DNA of 64,000 nt from Ignavibacteriota bacterium. GTDB lineage: Bacteria > Bacteroidota > Ignavibacteria > Ignavibacteriales > Ignavibacteriaceae. The DNA lies in assembly GCA_013285405.1 (NCBI GenBank), contig CP053446.1:781985-845984 (forward strand), in the 5' to 3' direction. Below the pieces are notes generated by a model. It worked only from the letters and a program-made list of their open reading frames with translations. It searched no databases and was not told the origin of the DNA. The translations under genes were made by a program, and so were the position numbers. Positions 28,790 through 38,433 of the stretch are shown here, piece after piece. Numbering within the stretch: the first letter of the stretch is position 1; every line of letters starts with the position of its first letter.

Positions 28790-30274
28790 TTATTTATTCT
28801 GAACAGAGTAGTTCCTTGCAACTTTTTTGCCTGCCATGCTTACATCCAACTTCTTTTTGAATTCTATAATTTGAGGAATTTTGTACATTACAAGTTTACT
28901 TCTGCAAGTTGACATTATTAATTCTTTTGCTTTTACCTCATCTGCGTTATCAATCAAAACAATGGTCGCTTTAATAGCCTCAGATAAAATTTCATCATAA
29001 ACTCCTGAAATTGTACAATCAACAACTTCAGGTATTGATACTATGACCTCTTCAATTTCCTTTGGACTTATTCTTTTTCCGCCAACTTTAATAATCTCCT
29101 TCTCTCTTGCAACCAGGTAGATGAACCCATCTTCATCTTTCTTTGCCATATCGCCAGTGTGTAACCAGCCATTACGCAGTGTTCGTTCATTACTTTCGGG
29201 ATCATTAAAATATCCTAACATTACATTATCACCTTTTGCAACTATTTCACCTATCTCATCAACTTCAGTTGGCTGATCATTTTTATTAAACACTTCCAAC
29301 GTAACATTTGGAATTCCTTTACCGATTGAACCAAGTTTTGAAACTACTAATTCAGGAGGTAAATATGATAATCTTGCAGTGGCTTCTGTTTGTCCGTACA
29401 TAATAAAAAATTTCTTCTGAGGGAATGCGTCAATTAGTTCCTGAATAAACACATTATGAAGTTTACCGCCTGCCTGTGTAAAATATCTTAATGATGGGAA
29501 TTCGTTTTTTTTAAAAGACTTCGACTTTCTTAATAATATTTGGAAATGACTTGGTACGCCTGCAAAACCAGTGCATTTATATTTTTCTATATCTTCAAGT
29601 ACTGAACCTAAAAAAACGAAGTTATTATTTAATACAACTGATCCGCCAGCTTTAAGATGTGTGTGTAGTAATGACAAACCATAACAATAGTAAAATGGTA
29701 AAACAACTTCAATAATATCATCGGATGTTAATCCAAGATACTCTACTATAGAATCCGTATTTGAGATTAAATTCCTGTGACTTAACATTACACCTTTTGG
29801 CAATCCTGTTGATCCAGAAGTAAAAAGTATTTGTGCTAATCTGTTATCGTCAAACTCTCCAAATGCAGAATCATTTACAAGAGTAGAAGAATTTAATATT
29901 GAATCAAGTTTTGTTTCATCAATTATGAATACATCTGCAAATGTATATTTCTCACTTGTTTTTGGAGGGATAAAAAAATATTTACAAGCAGTAGTATTAA
30001 TTATATAATCAAGATTCTCCTGCTCGATCAGTGGATTCAAAGGAACGCACACATTCCCTGACTTCATTATTCCAAGATAAGCAACAAGAAAAAAAACTGA
30101 GTTATGGCTCATCAGAATTATATTCTCGTTCTCACCCACTTCCTTTTTGAGATAATTAGCAAGCTTTGAAGCTCTCTCATATAATTGAAAAAAAGATATT
30201 CGTTCAATCGGACCAAGAACAAAATCCTTTTTTAATTCTTTGGAATAAAGAAAAAAATAGTCAAATATGTTCAT
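28790..30274 (-). CDS. AMP-forming acyl/amino acid ligase
   Basis: The 494-residue enzyme has the adenylation core: LFTSGSTGLPKGVMLSH (P-loop), YGQTEATARLSYLPP, WLHTGDMA and the C-terminal GGKRISPKEIEE and lysine near AGKKVARN. It activates a carboxylic acid as AMP ester and probably loads it on the acyl carrier protein encoded at 32293, two genes upstream. No condensation or thioesterase domains are present, so this is a single activation step, as in exosortase-type polysaccharide clusters. Substrate unknown. Confidence 0.88.
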   Translation of the reverse strand: MNIFDYFFLYSKELKKDFVLGPIERISFFQLYERASKLANYLKKEVGENENIILMSHNSVFFLVAYLGIMKSGNVCVPLNPLIEQENLDYIINTTACKYFFIPPKTSEKYTFADVFIIDETKLDSILNSSTLVNDSAFGEFDDNRLAQILFTSGSTGLPKGVMLSHRNLISNTDSIVEYLGLTSDDIIEVVLPFYYCYGLSLLHTHLKAGGSVVLNNNFVFLGSVLEDIEKYKCTGFAGVPSHFQILLRKSKSFKKNEFPSLRYFTQAGGKLHNVFIQELIDAFPQKKFFIMYGQTEATARLSYLPPELVVSKLGSIGKGIPNVTLEVFNKNDQPTEVDEIGEIVAKGDNVMLGYFNDPESNERTLRNGWLHTGDMAKKDEDGFIYLVAREKEIIKVGGKRISPKEIEEVIVSIPEVVDCTISGVYDEILSEAIKATIVLIDNADEVKAKELIMSTCRSKLVMYKIPQIIEFKKKLDVSMAGKKVARNYSVQNK

Positions 30275-30292
30275 ACTTTAATGAATACCTGG

Positions 30293-32290
30293 CTAAATAA
30301 CTTTTGTTAATTCTTCATTGACTGATCTATAATCAAAAAACTGATCGAATGTTCCAGATACAGCATATTCATTCGGAAATGAATCAATAAAGTTTTTATG
30401 TATGATTTGTGTTGATATAATCCCAATGAGAGCCATCTCGTCAAATTCACCGGCTTTGTCTAATTTCCCGAGTTTGTTGATTAGTCTCAGAACTTTTGCG
30501 TGATCAAATATTCCAGTTCTTTTCAAAGAATCTTCTGAACAATAGTCTTTTGCTAAGTTAAGATTGTTATTTAATAGTGCTTTGTTTATTGGTGCTCTGT
30601 AAGGATTTTTCCATCTTTTTAAAATATTTGAAGGAAGTCTGTTTTTAAATACTTGCTTCAGAAGATATTTTTCATTCAATCCATTTATTTTAATCTCAGA
30701 ATTTACTTTAGCAAGAAGCTCAATAACTCTATGATCGAGATATGGCACACGAAGCTCAACTGAGTTTGCCATCGCAACTCTATCACCCTGTGATGATAAA
30801 AGATAATTACTGAGAAAAATCATCGCTTCCAAAAATTGTGCTTTAGTCACCACATCCCAGTCAAAGAAATTCACAGGTAATAATTTTAATAATTCAGAAT
30901 AGCTGTTGTAATTACTGTTTGAATTCTTTATTTGTTCGGAGAAAAAGTTTTTTATTTTGCTGGTATTTTTCCACCTGATGTTATGCGAGAAGAATGGATC
31001 TTCAGGATTATCAATTCCGTCTTTGAAGAATGAAACGATGGTTTGGTTTAATCTATTATCTTTAAAAATATATGGGTATAACCTTGCAAGCAGCATCGGT
31101 CTTAGTTTGGAATCAGGATCCTTAGCCCAAAAGTCTCTTATTTTTGCTTCCTTAAAAATGTCATATCCTCCAAAAACTTCATCGGCACCTTCTCCAGTTA
31201 GTACAACTTTATAACCGCTTTGATTTACCAGTTTAGATAATAGATATAATGGGATAGGACCTGTTCGTAATAATGGCTTTTCGGAGTGCCATAATACTTC
31301 TTCTAAATTTGCACCAATATCTTCATTTCTTGTTACTATTTCTGAATGATTAATATTAAGGTAATCAACCATTTCATTCTGAAATTTACCTTCGTCATAA
31401 TCTTTATTCTCAAACCTTATTCCGAATGATCTGAGTTCATTATTAAAATTCTTTTTGACAGTTTCAGTTAAAGCTGAAGAGTCAATCCCTCCACTTAGAT
31501 AAGTACCAACAGGTACATCAGCACGCAAACGGATCCTTACAGCATCCATCATTAATTCAGAAATCTCATTAACTAAATCAGCAGATAATCTGTTCACAGT
31601 TTCTTTATTATTCGCAAAATTCAAATCCCAATACTTATCATATTTAATTTCATTAGGTGAAATTAACATGTAGTGAGCTGGAGGCAGTTCTTTAATATTA
31701 TTAAATACAGTCTTTCCGGGAAGTGTAGTCCAGAAAGTAAATACCTGATCTAAAGATTCAGAATCTAATGCTCGATGAATCTCTTTATTGGTAAAGATAG
31801 CTTTGATTTCGGAAGCAAAGTATAATCTTTGATTTTGAATAGTATAATATAAAGGCAAAATCCCAACCCTATCGCGAGCCAGAAATAGTGTTCTATTATT
31901 TGAATCCCATATAGCAAAGGCAAATTGTCCGTTTAATTCTTTTAAACAATTAATTCCTTTGTCTTCATACAGATGTAAAATTACTTCCGTATCACTGGAA
32001 GTATAAAATTTATGACCACGTCTGACCAATTCTTGTCTAAGTTCCGGATAATTAAAAACTTCTCCATTATAAATTATCCAGAGAGATTTGTCTTCATTAT
32101 GAATTGGCTGCGTACCATCCTTGAGGTCTATAATACTTAATCGTGCATGAGCAAGACCGATGTTATCATCAATATAAGCACCGGTTTCATCCGGTCCACG
32201 GTGCTTCTGAATGGAAACCATTTTTCTAAGTGCATCAGAAGAAATAGGTTTATGCTGTTTTAGATTAACTATACCAGCTATTCCACACAT
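30293..32290 (-). CDS. asnB: Asparagine-synthase-like glutamine amidotransferase (second of two)
   Basis: Cys2 (MCGIAG) and HRGPDETG mark the glutaminase half; SGGIDSS and GEGADEVFGGY the synthetase half. At 665 residues it is slightly longer than the paralogue at 19221 and is clearly diverged from it, so the two probably act on different substrates. It is packed between the acyl carrier protein (2-bp gap) and the AMP-ligase (18-bp gap), which suggests that the three are translated and act together in forming an amide or activated amide group. Confidence 0.87.
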   Translation of the reverse strand: MCGIAGIVNLKQHKPISSDALRKMVSIQKHRGPDETGAYIDDNIGLAHARLSIIDLKDGTQPIHNEDKSLWIIYNGEVFNYPELRQELVRRGHKFYTSSDTEVILHLYEDKGINCLKELNGQFAFAIWDSNNRTLFLARDRVGILPLYYTIQNQRLYFASEIKAIFTNKEIHRALDSESLDQVFTFWTTLPGKTVFNNIKELPPAHYMLISPNEIKYDKYWDLNFANNKETVNRLSADLVNEISELMMDAVRIRLRADVPVGTYLSGGIDSSALTETVKKNFNNELRSFGIRFENKDYDEGKFQNEMVDYLNINHSEIVTRNEDIGANLEEVLWHSEKPLLRTGPIPLYLLSKLVNQSGYKVVLTGEGADEVFGGYDIFKEAKIRDFWAKDPDSKLRPMLLARLYPYIFKDNRLNQTIVSFFKDGIDNPEDPFFSHNIRWKNTSKIKNFFSEQIKNSNSNYNSYSELLKLLPVNFFDWDVVTKAQFLEAMIFLSNYLLSSQGDRVAMANSVELRVPYLDHRVIELLAKVNSEIKINGLNEKYLLKQVFKNRLPSNILKRWKNPYRAPINKALLNNNLNLAKDYCSEDSLKRTGIFDHAKVLRLINKLGKLDKAGEFDEMALIGIISTQIIHKNFIDSFPNEYAVSGTFDQFFDYRSVNEELTKVI

Positions 32291-32292
32291 CT

Positions 32293-32547
32293 TTAAGCGA
32301 CCTTTTGATTAAGTTTTTTACTGAGAAAATTATCGATTTTTTGCAAGCTAGAAAGATTGTCGGGAATAAGTTCCTCATCATCCACTGAAATAAGAAATGA
32401 TTTTTCTAAAAAGTCCACTAATTCTATTACACCAGTAGAGTCAATAATTCCTTTATCAAAAAAATCTGTATCTAAATCCAATGGTGTTTCTTCGCCAAAC
32501 AAAAAATTCTCAATTATGAATTCTTTGACAACATTAACTCGGTTCAT
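32293..32547 (-). CDS. Acyl carrier protein
   Basis: An 84-residue four-helix carrier protein. The serine in GIIDSTGVIELV (about residue 37) is the expected phosphopantetheine site. It lies two bases before the amidotransferase gene and near the AMP-ligase, so it most likely carries the acid activated by that ligase, not fatty acid intermediates. A phosphopantetheinyl transferase must be encoded elsewhere. Confidence 0.87.
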   Translation of the reverse strand: MNRVNVVKEFIIENFLFGEETPLDLDTDFFDKGIIDSTGVIELVDFLEKSFLISVDDEELIPDNLSSLQKIDNFLSKKLNQKVA

Positions 32548-32608
32548 TCTTTCGTTCTTTCTCTTATTATTATTTAATATTTATTAAAATTTTTTATGAT
32601 CTGACCTG

Positions 32609-33115
32609 TCATTCTTTAAGGGTTCCATTGTTTTTTCTAATCGGACGAAGACCTTTTACGAATTCATCCTGGGTATGACCAGGTGTTAGAGGTACAGTAA
32701 CTCTTGCGAGAGGTCCAGGATTTGGCATACCCCAGAAAATATTAGGTGGTACATTACGAGTTACAACAGTTCCACCTTTTATTACTGAACAATCCCCGAT
32801 TTTTACTCCTGGTAAAATCAGGCAGTGAGGTCCAATGTAAACATCTTTCCCAATTATAACTTTACCTGTACTTTTTTTTTGCTTGGGACCAAAATATGAA
32901 TGTGTGTATATGGTTGTTCTGTAGTTAATTACTGAATTATCACCTATTTCTATATCCTCAGGATGCAGTTCATCAAGATAAACAGCTTTAGCTATCCAAA
33001 CGTTTTTACCCATTTTAACACCCCTAACACGATGTAACCACGGTCTCAAGCTATATCCAAAAGGTGCAATAAAAGACAGGCTTAATAAAAACCTGCTAAA
33101 AATACTTTTAACCAT
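32609..33115 (-). CDS. Left-handed beta-helix acyltransferase (WcaF/LacA-type)
   Basis: The 168-residue protein shows the hexapeptide repeats of the LbH fold (VIIGKDVYIGPHCLILPGVKI, split by turns) and VWIAKAVYLDE at the start. Such enzymes place acetyl groups from acetyl-CoA on sugars of a polymer. The arrangement is close to that of putative colanic-acid-type acetyltransferases. It is the last gene of the run before a 374-bp gap that separates it from the kinase/export pair. Confidence 0.85.
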   Translation of the reverse strand: MVKSIFSRFLLSLSFIAPFGYSLRPWLHRVRGVKMGKNVWIAKAVYLDELHPEDIEIGDNSVINYRTTIYTHSYFGPKQKKSTGKVIIGKDVYIGPHCLILPGVKIGDCSVIKGGTVVTRNVPPNIFWGMPNPGPLARVTVPLTPGHTQDEFVKGLRPIRKNNGTLKE

Positions 33116-33489
33116 AATGTATAATTCTTAATAATCATTTAATGAGTTTTGTCTTACCAAAACATCTAAAGTTATTGTTTACAAAAAATTTCAATTTTGA
33201 AATCAGTCTTAGTTGATGAGCTATTAAGTATAGCAACCTGAAATTCTCTTCAATGAACATAGTATTAATTTTGACATTTTATACTAATTATCACACCAAA
33301 TAAAATGTAAAGAAATATACTAAAATATTAAGCTTTAGAATAAATCTTCAATATTACTTGTTTCAAATTGATAAGTACCTCTCTAAAAAATTGTTTTCAA
33401 TACAATAGGAAATTGAACTTATTAATCTTGGGTTAAATTTAATTGAATTTTCAATTTGCATTGAAACAAATAAATAATGTAGGACACTG
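33116..33489. other. Intergenic region inside the polysaccharide locus
   Basis: AT-rich, without a gene. A short perfect palindrome (33189-33202, TTTCAA-TT-TTGAAA) is the only structure seen. The gap could hold a promoter for the biosynthesis genes to its left, separate from the export genes to its right. Confidence 0.5.
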
Positions 33490-36063
33490 TCAAGAATGGC
33501 TTACATTCGATAGTTTATGCACTTTAGATTGGTTCTTTTTTATGAAATTAATCTTGAATCGCTTCTTTTCCGAATTCGAATATCCATACCCATATCCGTA
33601 ACGATAACGATAGTAATAAGATTTTTCAATTTCGGCTGCATTAGCTACAAGACCACGGATCTTAATATGCGCTGAGTTCAGTTCCTGAATTCCTCCGATT
33701 ACAGTCTCACGAATACTCATTTCTGGTCTGACAACTAATATTGAGTTTCTGGTCAGATAACCAAGAGCAAGAGTATCAACCACTCTTGTTACTGGGGGTG
33801 TATCTACAATGATGAAATCATAAACAGATGTATCAATAACCTGAAAGAGAGATTTCATTCTATCAGAATTCAATAATATACTAGAATTTTCTCGAAGACC
33901 ACCAGCTGGAATAATATTAATCTTCTTTAACACCCTGTTATAAATTGCAGGTGGATTTCCCTTTTCGATATAATCAACCAATCCAGGTGAGTTTTGGAAA
34001 ACATTGAACATCTTTGATAGTTCCCCTTTTCGCAGATCACAATCAATAATTAAAATGTTTTTATCGTTTAGAGCCATAGTAATTGCAAGGTTTGCAACGA
34101 TAGTTGTTTTACCAGTATTTTCTTCGCAGCTGGTCACTAATAATGTTTTATCTCTTAAATCTATCTGGAACAACTTGGTATTTAACAATCTGTAAGATTC
34201 CCTGATCCCTGAATTTTCAGTTTGCATTGTTGCAAACAAATCCTTTTCATCTGACGGATTTTTGATTCTTTTAAGAATCGCTTTGTCGTAATTTGGTATT
34301 AAAGCTAAAATTGGAATATTAAATTGCTTTTCTAATTCATCTACATTAATAAGTTTGGTCTTTCTCAATTCCATTAAGAAAATAACCACGATGCCGAGAA
34401 ATCCACCCAAAATTAATGCTATAAGCATATTGAAAAATTTCTTGGGTCTCACTGGTTTAACAGGGCTACTAGGATAATCGACAATAATTATATCCTGTAA
34501 TTTTGATAGCTCTGCTACTCTCATTTCTTCTCGTTTATTCAGTAACAAATTAAATATTTTTTCAAATACATCCTTTTCTCTAATCAACCTTGCCATTTCG
34601 CTCTCTTGTCGAGGCAGCTTTTGAATTTGTGATTCAAATCCAGACATAAGACTATTGATTTTTGCTTGTTTTTTTTCTAACGCATCTATCATAATCCTAT
34701 AAGAGGTTAATGTATTCTGATTATAGCTGGATAATTGCTCTTTAACTAAACGAATTTGCTCATCAAGCTTTATCACATCGGGATGCTTTTCAGTTCGTTT
34801 TTGTAAAAGCTCTAATCTTTGCAACTCCAAATCTGAAAGACGTGCCATTAAACCCGTAAAGGGTGAACTGCTCTGAGATTCAGATGATGGTTGAAGAAAG
34901 CCCTGATCAAAGTATCCGCTTGCCTCAAGTTCTTTCCTCAATGCTGTTTCTTTGTTCTTATAATCTGTTAAAAGAAGATCTCCTTGTAATTTCTCTGCTT
35001 CCAAAGTACTCTGGTAGTTTAATAGTTCTTGAGTGTTCTGATCAATATTCACTATTTGTTCACTACCTTTGAAGTGGCTAAGGTTATTTTCAGCGTCTAA
35101 TAACTTCTTCTGAACTTCGGTTAATTGTTCATCAACAAAATGAAATGAGTAGCGAACCATTTGCTTTTGCTGTTCCATTCGCACTTTTCTGAAATGGCGA
35201 ATTATGCTATTTGCAATTACATTACAAGCAAGAGGGGATGTTGACTGAACGTTTAGCTGAAAAATATCTGTATGGCCAACTCTGGAAACATTTATGTTAT
35301 TGCTAAAATTTAAAATGAATTTCAGATAATTCTTGATGTTAAAATAAATTTTACTCCCAATAGGAGCGCCATCCCAACTGAATTCAAATTTTGCAAAATC
35401 AGTACTTACGTTTTCCTCACTTGTAACTTTTTCCAATTTATTAGTTGAATCAGGAAAATTAGCAGCAGAATAATCTTTCAGTGTGTCTGAATCACTCACA
35501 GATGAAGAATTAAAACTTGTGATTAATTTATTATCCGGAACATCCCGCAACTCGAAACTTTTTTCGCCTGTTTTTATTATATATAATTCTAACTCTGTAT
35601 AGTCATTTAATAATTGAAAATTCTTAAAAATCGGGAGATGAAATCCAATTTCTTTAGCATAGCTATTTCCGGAATCAGGAAATTCTATGAAAACATTATT
35701 CAATTCCCAGGCACTTCCATTTGGATCCATTACTTTACTGAGCTCAACAAAGAGTTTTAGTTCATTAATTACTCCGCCCAATACTTCGTTAGTTTTGATC
35801 AACTCCATTTCTGTTTCAAGTTGATCGGAAGATTGGAGCCTTACCAACTCACTAAATTCATCTTCTTGTCTGTTGTCTGCAGCTTCTTTCTTGAGTAATG
35901 CTTTGGATTCATAAACTGGTGTAGAAAAGTGATTATATAAATACGCTAGAATTAAAGCTATAATTACTGAAATTACAATTTTAATCCGTCCTTGATAGAC
36001 AATATTAAATATCTCAAGGAGTGATTTATCTTTGCTTGTGTTTTTTGAAGAGATATCTGCCAT
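33490..36063 (-). CDS. Wzz/Wzc-type chain-length regulator and tyrosine autokinase
   Basis: The 857-residue protein starts with a Wzz domain with one membrane segment (about 35-55), a long coiled-coil periplasmic region and a second membrane segment after PVKPVRPKKF (about residue 540). The cytoplasmic BY-kinase has Walker A around residue 646 (ENTGKTTIVANLA), Walker A' LIIDCDLRKG and Walker B FIIVDTPPV. The tail, residues 816-828, has eight tyrosines in thirteen positions, the usual autophosphorylation cluster. It controls export and chain length together with the Wza-like protein, encoded 32 bp upstream. Confidence 0.93.
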   Translation of the reverse strand: MADISSKNTSKDKSLLEIFNIVYQGRIKIVISVIIALILAYLYNHFSTPVYESKALLKKEAADNRQEDEFSELVRLQSSDQLETEMELIKTNEVLGGVINELKLFVELSKVMDPNGSAWELNNVFIEFPDSGNSYAKEIGFHLPIFKNFQLLNDYTELELYIIKTGEKSFELRDVPDNKLITSFNSSSVSDSDTLKDYSAANFPDSTNKLEKVTSEENVSTDFAKFEFSWDGAPIGSKIYFNIKNYLKFILNFSNNINVSRVGHTDIFQLNVQSTSPLACNVIANSIIRHFRKVRMEQQKQMVRYSFHFVDEQLTEVQKKLLDAENNLSHFKGSEQIVNIDQNTQELLNYQSTLEAEKLQGDLLLTDYKNKETALRKELEASGYFDQGFLQPSSESQSSSPFTGLMARLSDLELQRLELLQKRTEKHPDVIKLDEQIRLVKEQLSSYNQNTLTSYRIMIDALEKKQAKINSLMSGFESQIQKLPRQESEMARLIREKDVFEKIFNLLLNKREEMRVAELSKLQDIIIVDYPSSPVKPVRPKKFFNMLIALILGGFLGIVVIFLMELRKTKLINVDELEKQFNIPILALIPNYDKAILKRIKNPSDEKDLFATMQTENSGIRESYRLLNTKLFQIDLRDKTLLVTSCEENTGKTTIVANLAITMALNDKNILIIDCDLRKGELSKMFNVFQNSPGLVDYIEKGNPPAIYNRVLKKINIIPAGGLRENSSILLNSDRMKSLFQVIDTSVYDFIIVDTPPVTRVVDTLALGYLTRNSILVVRPEMSIRETVIGGIQELNSAHIKIRGLVANAAEIEKSYYYRYRYGYGYGYSNSEKKRFKINFIKKNQSKVHKLSNVSHS

Positions 36064-36095
36064 TATTTTTCTTAATATACTTGGTTAATTACAAC

Positions 36096-36713
36096 TCAAT
36101 TGTTCATAAAAAGTATCGCATAAGTAGTTGTGATAAGAGCGATTGCTGATATGGTTATACTAACCCAAACCGAATTATCCGACCACCAATTTCTTGGAAC
36201 GAAAACCTGATCTCCAGATTGCAAACCGAAATCCATAGCTGTGCTGCCTTTGCTAATTACTTCATCAACATCAATGACAATCTCCTGGAAATTTCTGATT
36301 AATTTTATATCACTTAAATCTGCTGCATCTGTTGTACCACCAGCAAATGCTAATATAGCTGTGAATTTTTCATAGTCAGATACATAATAAAATCCCGGGT
36401 TTTCTACTTCTCCGAGTATGTTTATTCTGAATAAAGCATTAACACTTAAATGAGGATCTTTATATAAAGAATCATATCGAGCTACTATTTCAGATTTAAT
36501 ATCTTTAAAATCTCTGTTAACAGTATTGATAACACCAATCAATGGTAAATTAATCAATCCGTTTGGTTGAATATAATAATCGCCCGTAATGACGTCTTCA
36601 ATATCGAGAAATGATACTCTAATTCCGTCTCCTGGATTTAGTGTTTGAGAGTAAGAACTTAGACTTAATGTTAAAATTAAGGTTGTAAAAAATATAAATA
36701 CCAGTTTATTCAT
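36096..36713 (-). CDS. Wza-like polysaccharide export protein
   Basis: A signal peptide (ends near SYSQ) precedes a poly_export domain (LNPGDGIRVSFL, YYIQPNGLINLPLIG) and an SLBB domain (INILGEVENPGFYYV). A single membrane segment at the end (VSITISAIALITTTYAIL) is notable. At 205 residues it is much shorter than enteric Wza, as is common in the FCB group. No lipobox cysteine is seen. It is the first gene of the minus-strand locus, with the tyrosine kinase directly after it. Confidence 0.9.
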   Translation of the reverse strand: MNKLVFIFFTTLILTLSLSSYSQTLNPGDGIRVSFLDIEDVITGDYYIQPNGLINLPLIGVINTVNRDFKDIKSEIVARYDSLYKDPHLSVNALFRINILGEVENPGFYYVSDYEKFTAILAFAGGTTDAADLSDIKLIRNFQEIVIDVDEVISKGSTAMDFGLQSGDQVFVPRNWWSDNSVWVSITISAIALITTTYAILFMNN

Positions 36714-37227
36714 AGTTATTTTGTCTTAAATTGAATAGATAAAAAAAATCAACAAATCAAATAATTATATCCAGGTAAGTTAATTGTTCAGTCAAATTTT
36801 AGTTCACTTCAAATAGTAACATAGCCAACAATTCTTACGACGAATGAACAAAAAATCAATATTTATGCCATGAGTGATTAACAAATTATTCTGCTTGATT
36901 GATGATATTGAATTTGAAATTTCAAAATGAGAAAATTCTTTTTATGTGAATCATAATATAACTTTTTTCACATTATAAAAATTCAATTCGTTATTTATTA
37001 TTAGATATAATTGGAGTATTCCTAAAACAAAGCCAATCGTTATATCAAATAAGTAAGAATTTCAGCAATACTTTACTTATTTAATAGATAATAATTTCAA
37101 TTAGCATAGTTCTTGCTAATGTATGAATTCCTTATGTAATAATTTGTCTTACATAAACATAAACTTACATTTTGGAGAATAAAACAAACCAAATTATTAA
37201 AAATTATGTGGTTATAAGAGGTAAAAA
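36714..37227. other. Divergent promoter region of the polysaccharide locus
   Basis: This AT-rich 514-bp gap lies between the two divergent polysaccharide operons and should hold both promoters. A seven-base inverted repeat, ATGTGAA (36944-36950) and TTCACAT (36967-36973), could be an operator. No -10/-35 pair could be assigned with confidence, and no gene was found. Confidence 0.5.
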
Positions 37228-38361
37228 ATGAACGTTCCCTTTCTCGATCTTAAAGCTCAGTATAAAACAATTAAACACGAAATTGATCCTGCAATTCAGA
37301 AGGTTATAAATGATACTGCATTTATTTTGGGAGAATCAGTTTCAAATTTTGAAAAAGAATTTGCGACTGCACACGATGTAAAACATTGTTTGTGCACAAG
37401 TTCAGGAACGGATGGTAATCATATCGCATTGTGGATATTAGACATAAAGCCTGGCGATGAAGTCATTATTCCGGCAAACACTTTTATAGCAACTGCTTGG
37501 GGTGCAACATTATGTGGTGCTACGCCTGTTTTTGTTGATTGTCATCCGGTAAGTTATAACATCGACCCGGAAAAAGTCGAAGCCGCAATTACCGCAAAAA
37601 CAAAGGCTATTGTTGCAGTTCATTTATATGGACAACCAGCTGATCTGGATAAATTAAGAGAGATTGCTGATAAACATAATTTATTCTTGGTTGAAGATGC
37701 CGCTCAAGCTCATCTCGCAGAATATAAAGGAAAGAAAATAGGAGGTTTATCTGATGTTGCTTGCTTTAGTTTTTATCCGGGGAAAAATCTTGGCGCTTAT
37801 GGCGAAGGTGGTGCTGTCGCAACAAATAATGACGATTTTGCTAAAAAAATAAAATTGATTAGGGAACATGGTCAATCACAAAAGTATCACCATGATATTT
37901 ATGGACATAATTATAGAATGGAAGGAATTCAAGGAGCTGTATTAGGTGTAAAACTTAAATATTTAAAAAATTGGACCGATGAAAGAAGACGGGTTGCAGA
38001 CAAGTATAAATCACTTCTCGGTAATGTTGAACAGCTTTCATTGCCAGCAGAAATGGCAGGAGTAAAGCATGTTTATCATCTCTATGTCGTAAAGGTTAAC
38101 GGTAAAATTTTAACTGAAAGAGAAGAACTAAGAAACAGGTTACAAAAATTCTTAACTGACAACGGAATCTCAAGCGGACTTCACTATCCGGTACCACTAC
38201 ATCTTCAAAAGTGCTTCACCCATTTAGGTTACAAGAAAGGTGATTTCCCTATAACGGAAGAATTGGCTCAGTCAGGTTTATCATTACCAATGTTCCCTGA
38301 ACTTACAGATGAACAAATAGAATATGTTGCTTCAAAGATTAAAGAGTTTTTTCAAAAATAA
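37228..38361 (+). CDS. DegT/DnrJ/EryC1-family sugar aminotransferase
   Basis: GAGGTAAAAA supports the start. The 377-residue PLP enzyme has the family marks: FLDLKAQYKTIK at the N-terminus, SSGTDGNHIAL, VEDAAQAHLAEYKGKKIG, and FSFYPGKNLGAYGEGGA with the Schiff-base lysine. It moves an amino group from glutamate to a keto-sugar nucleotide. With the Gfo/Idh oxidoreductase (42343) and the acetyltransferase (43479) it would make a UDP-diacetamido-uronate, the WbpB-WbpE-WbpD order of reactions. Confidence 0.92.
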   Translation: MNVPFLDLKAQYKTIKHEIDPAIQKVINDTAFILGESVSNFEKEFATAHDVKHCLCTSSGTDGNHIALWILDIKPGDEVIIPANTFIATAWGATLCGATPVFVDCHPVSYNIDPEKVEAAITAKTKAIVAVHLYGQPADLDKLREIADKHNLFLVEDAAQAHLAEYKGKKIGGLSDVACFSFYPGKNLGAYGEGGAVATNNDDFAKKIKLIREHGQSQKYHHDIYGHNYRMEGIQGAVLGVKLKYLKNWTDERRRVADKYKSLLGNVEQLSLPAEMAGVKHVYHLYVVKVNGKILTEREELRNRLQKFLTDNGISSGLHYPVPLHLQKCFTHLGYKKGDFPITEELAQSGLSLPMFPELTDEQIEYVASKIKEFFQK

Positions 38362-38433
38362 ATTTAAGCTCTACTTCTTTGAATTTTAATTTGTATAAAA
38401 TATCTTAATAACAAAACGGAAGGAAAGATCGAT

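Noticed and set aside
28790..32547. Nonribosomal peptide synthetase module
   Set aside because: There is only a free-standing ligase and carrier protein; no condensation or thioesterase domain is present.
36944..36973. CRP-like inverted repeat TGTGA/TCACA in the divergent promoter region
   Set aside because: The half-sites are much further apart than in a CRP site; it was kept only as a possible operator.
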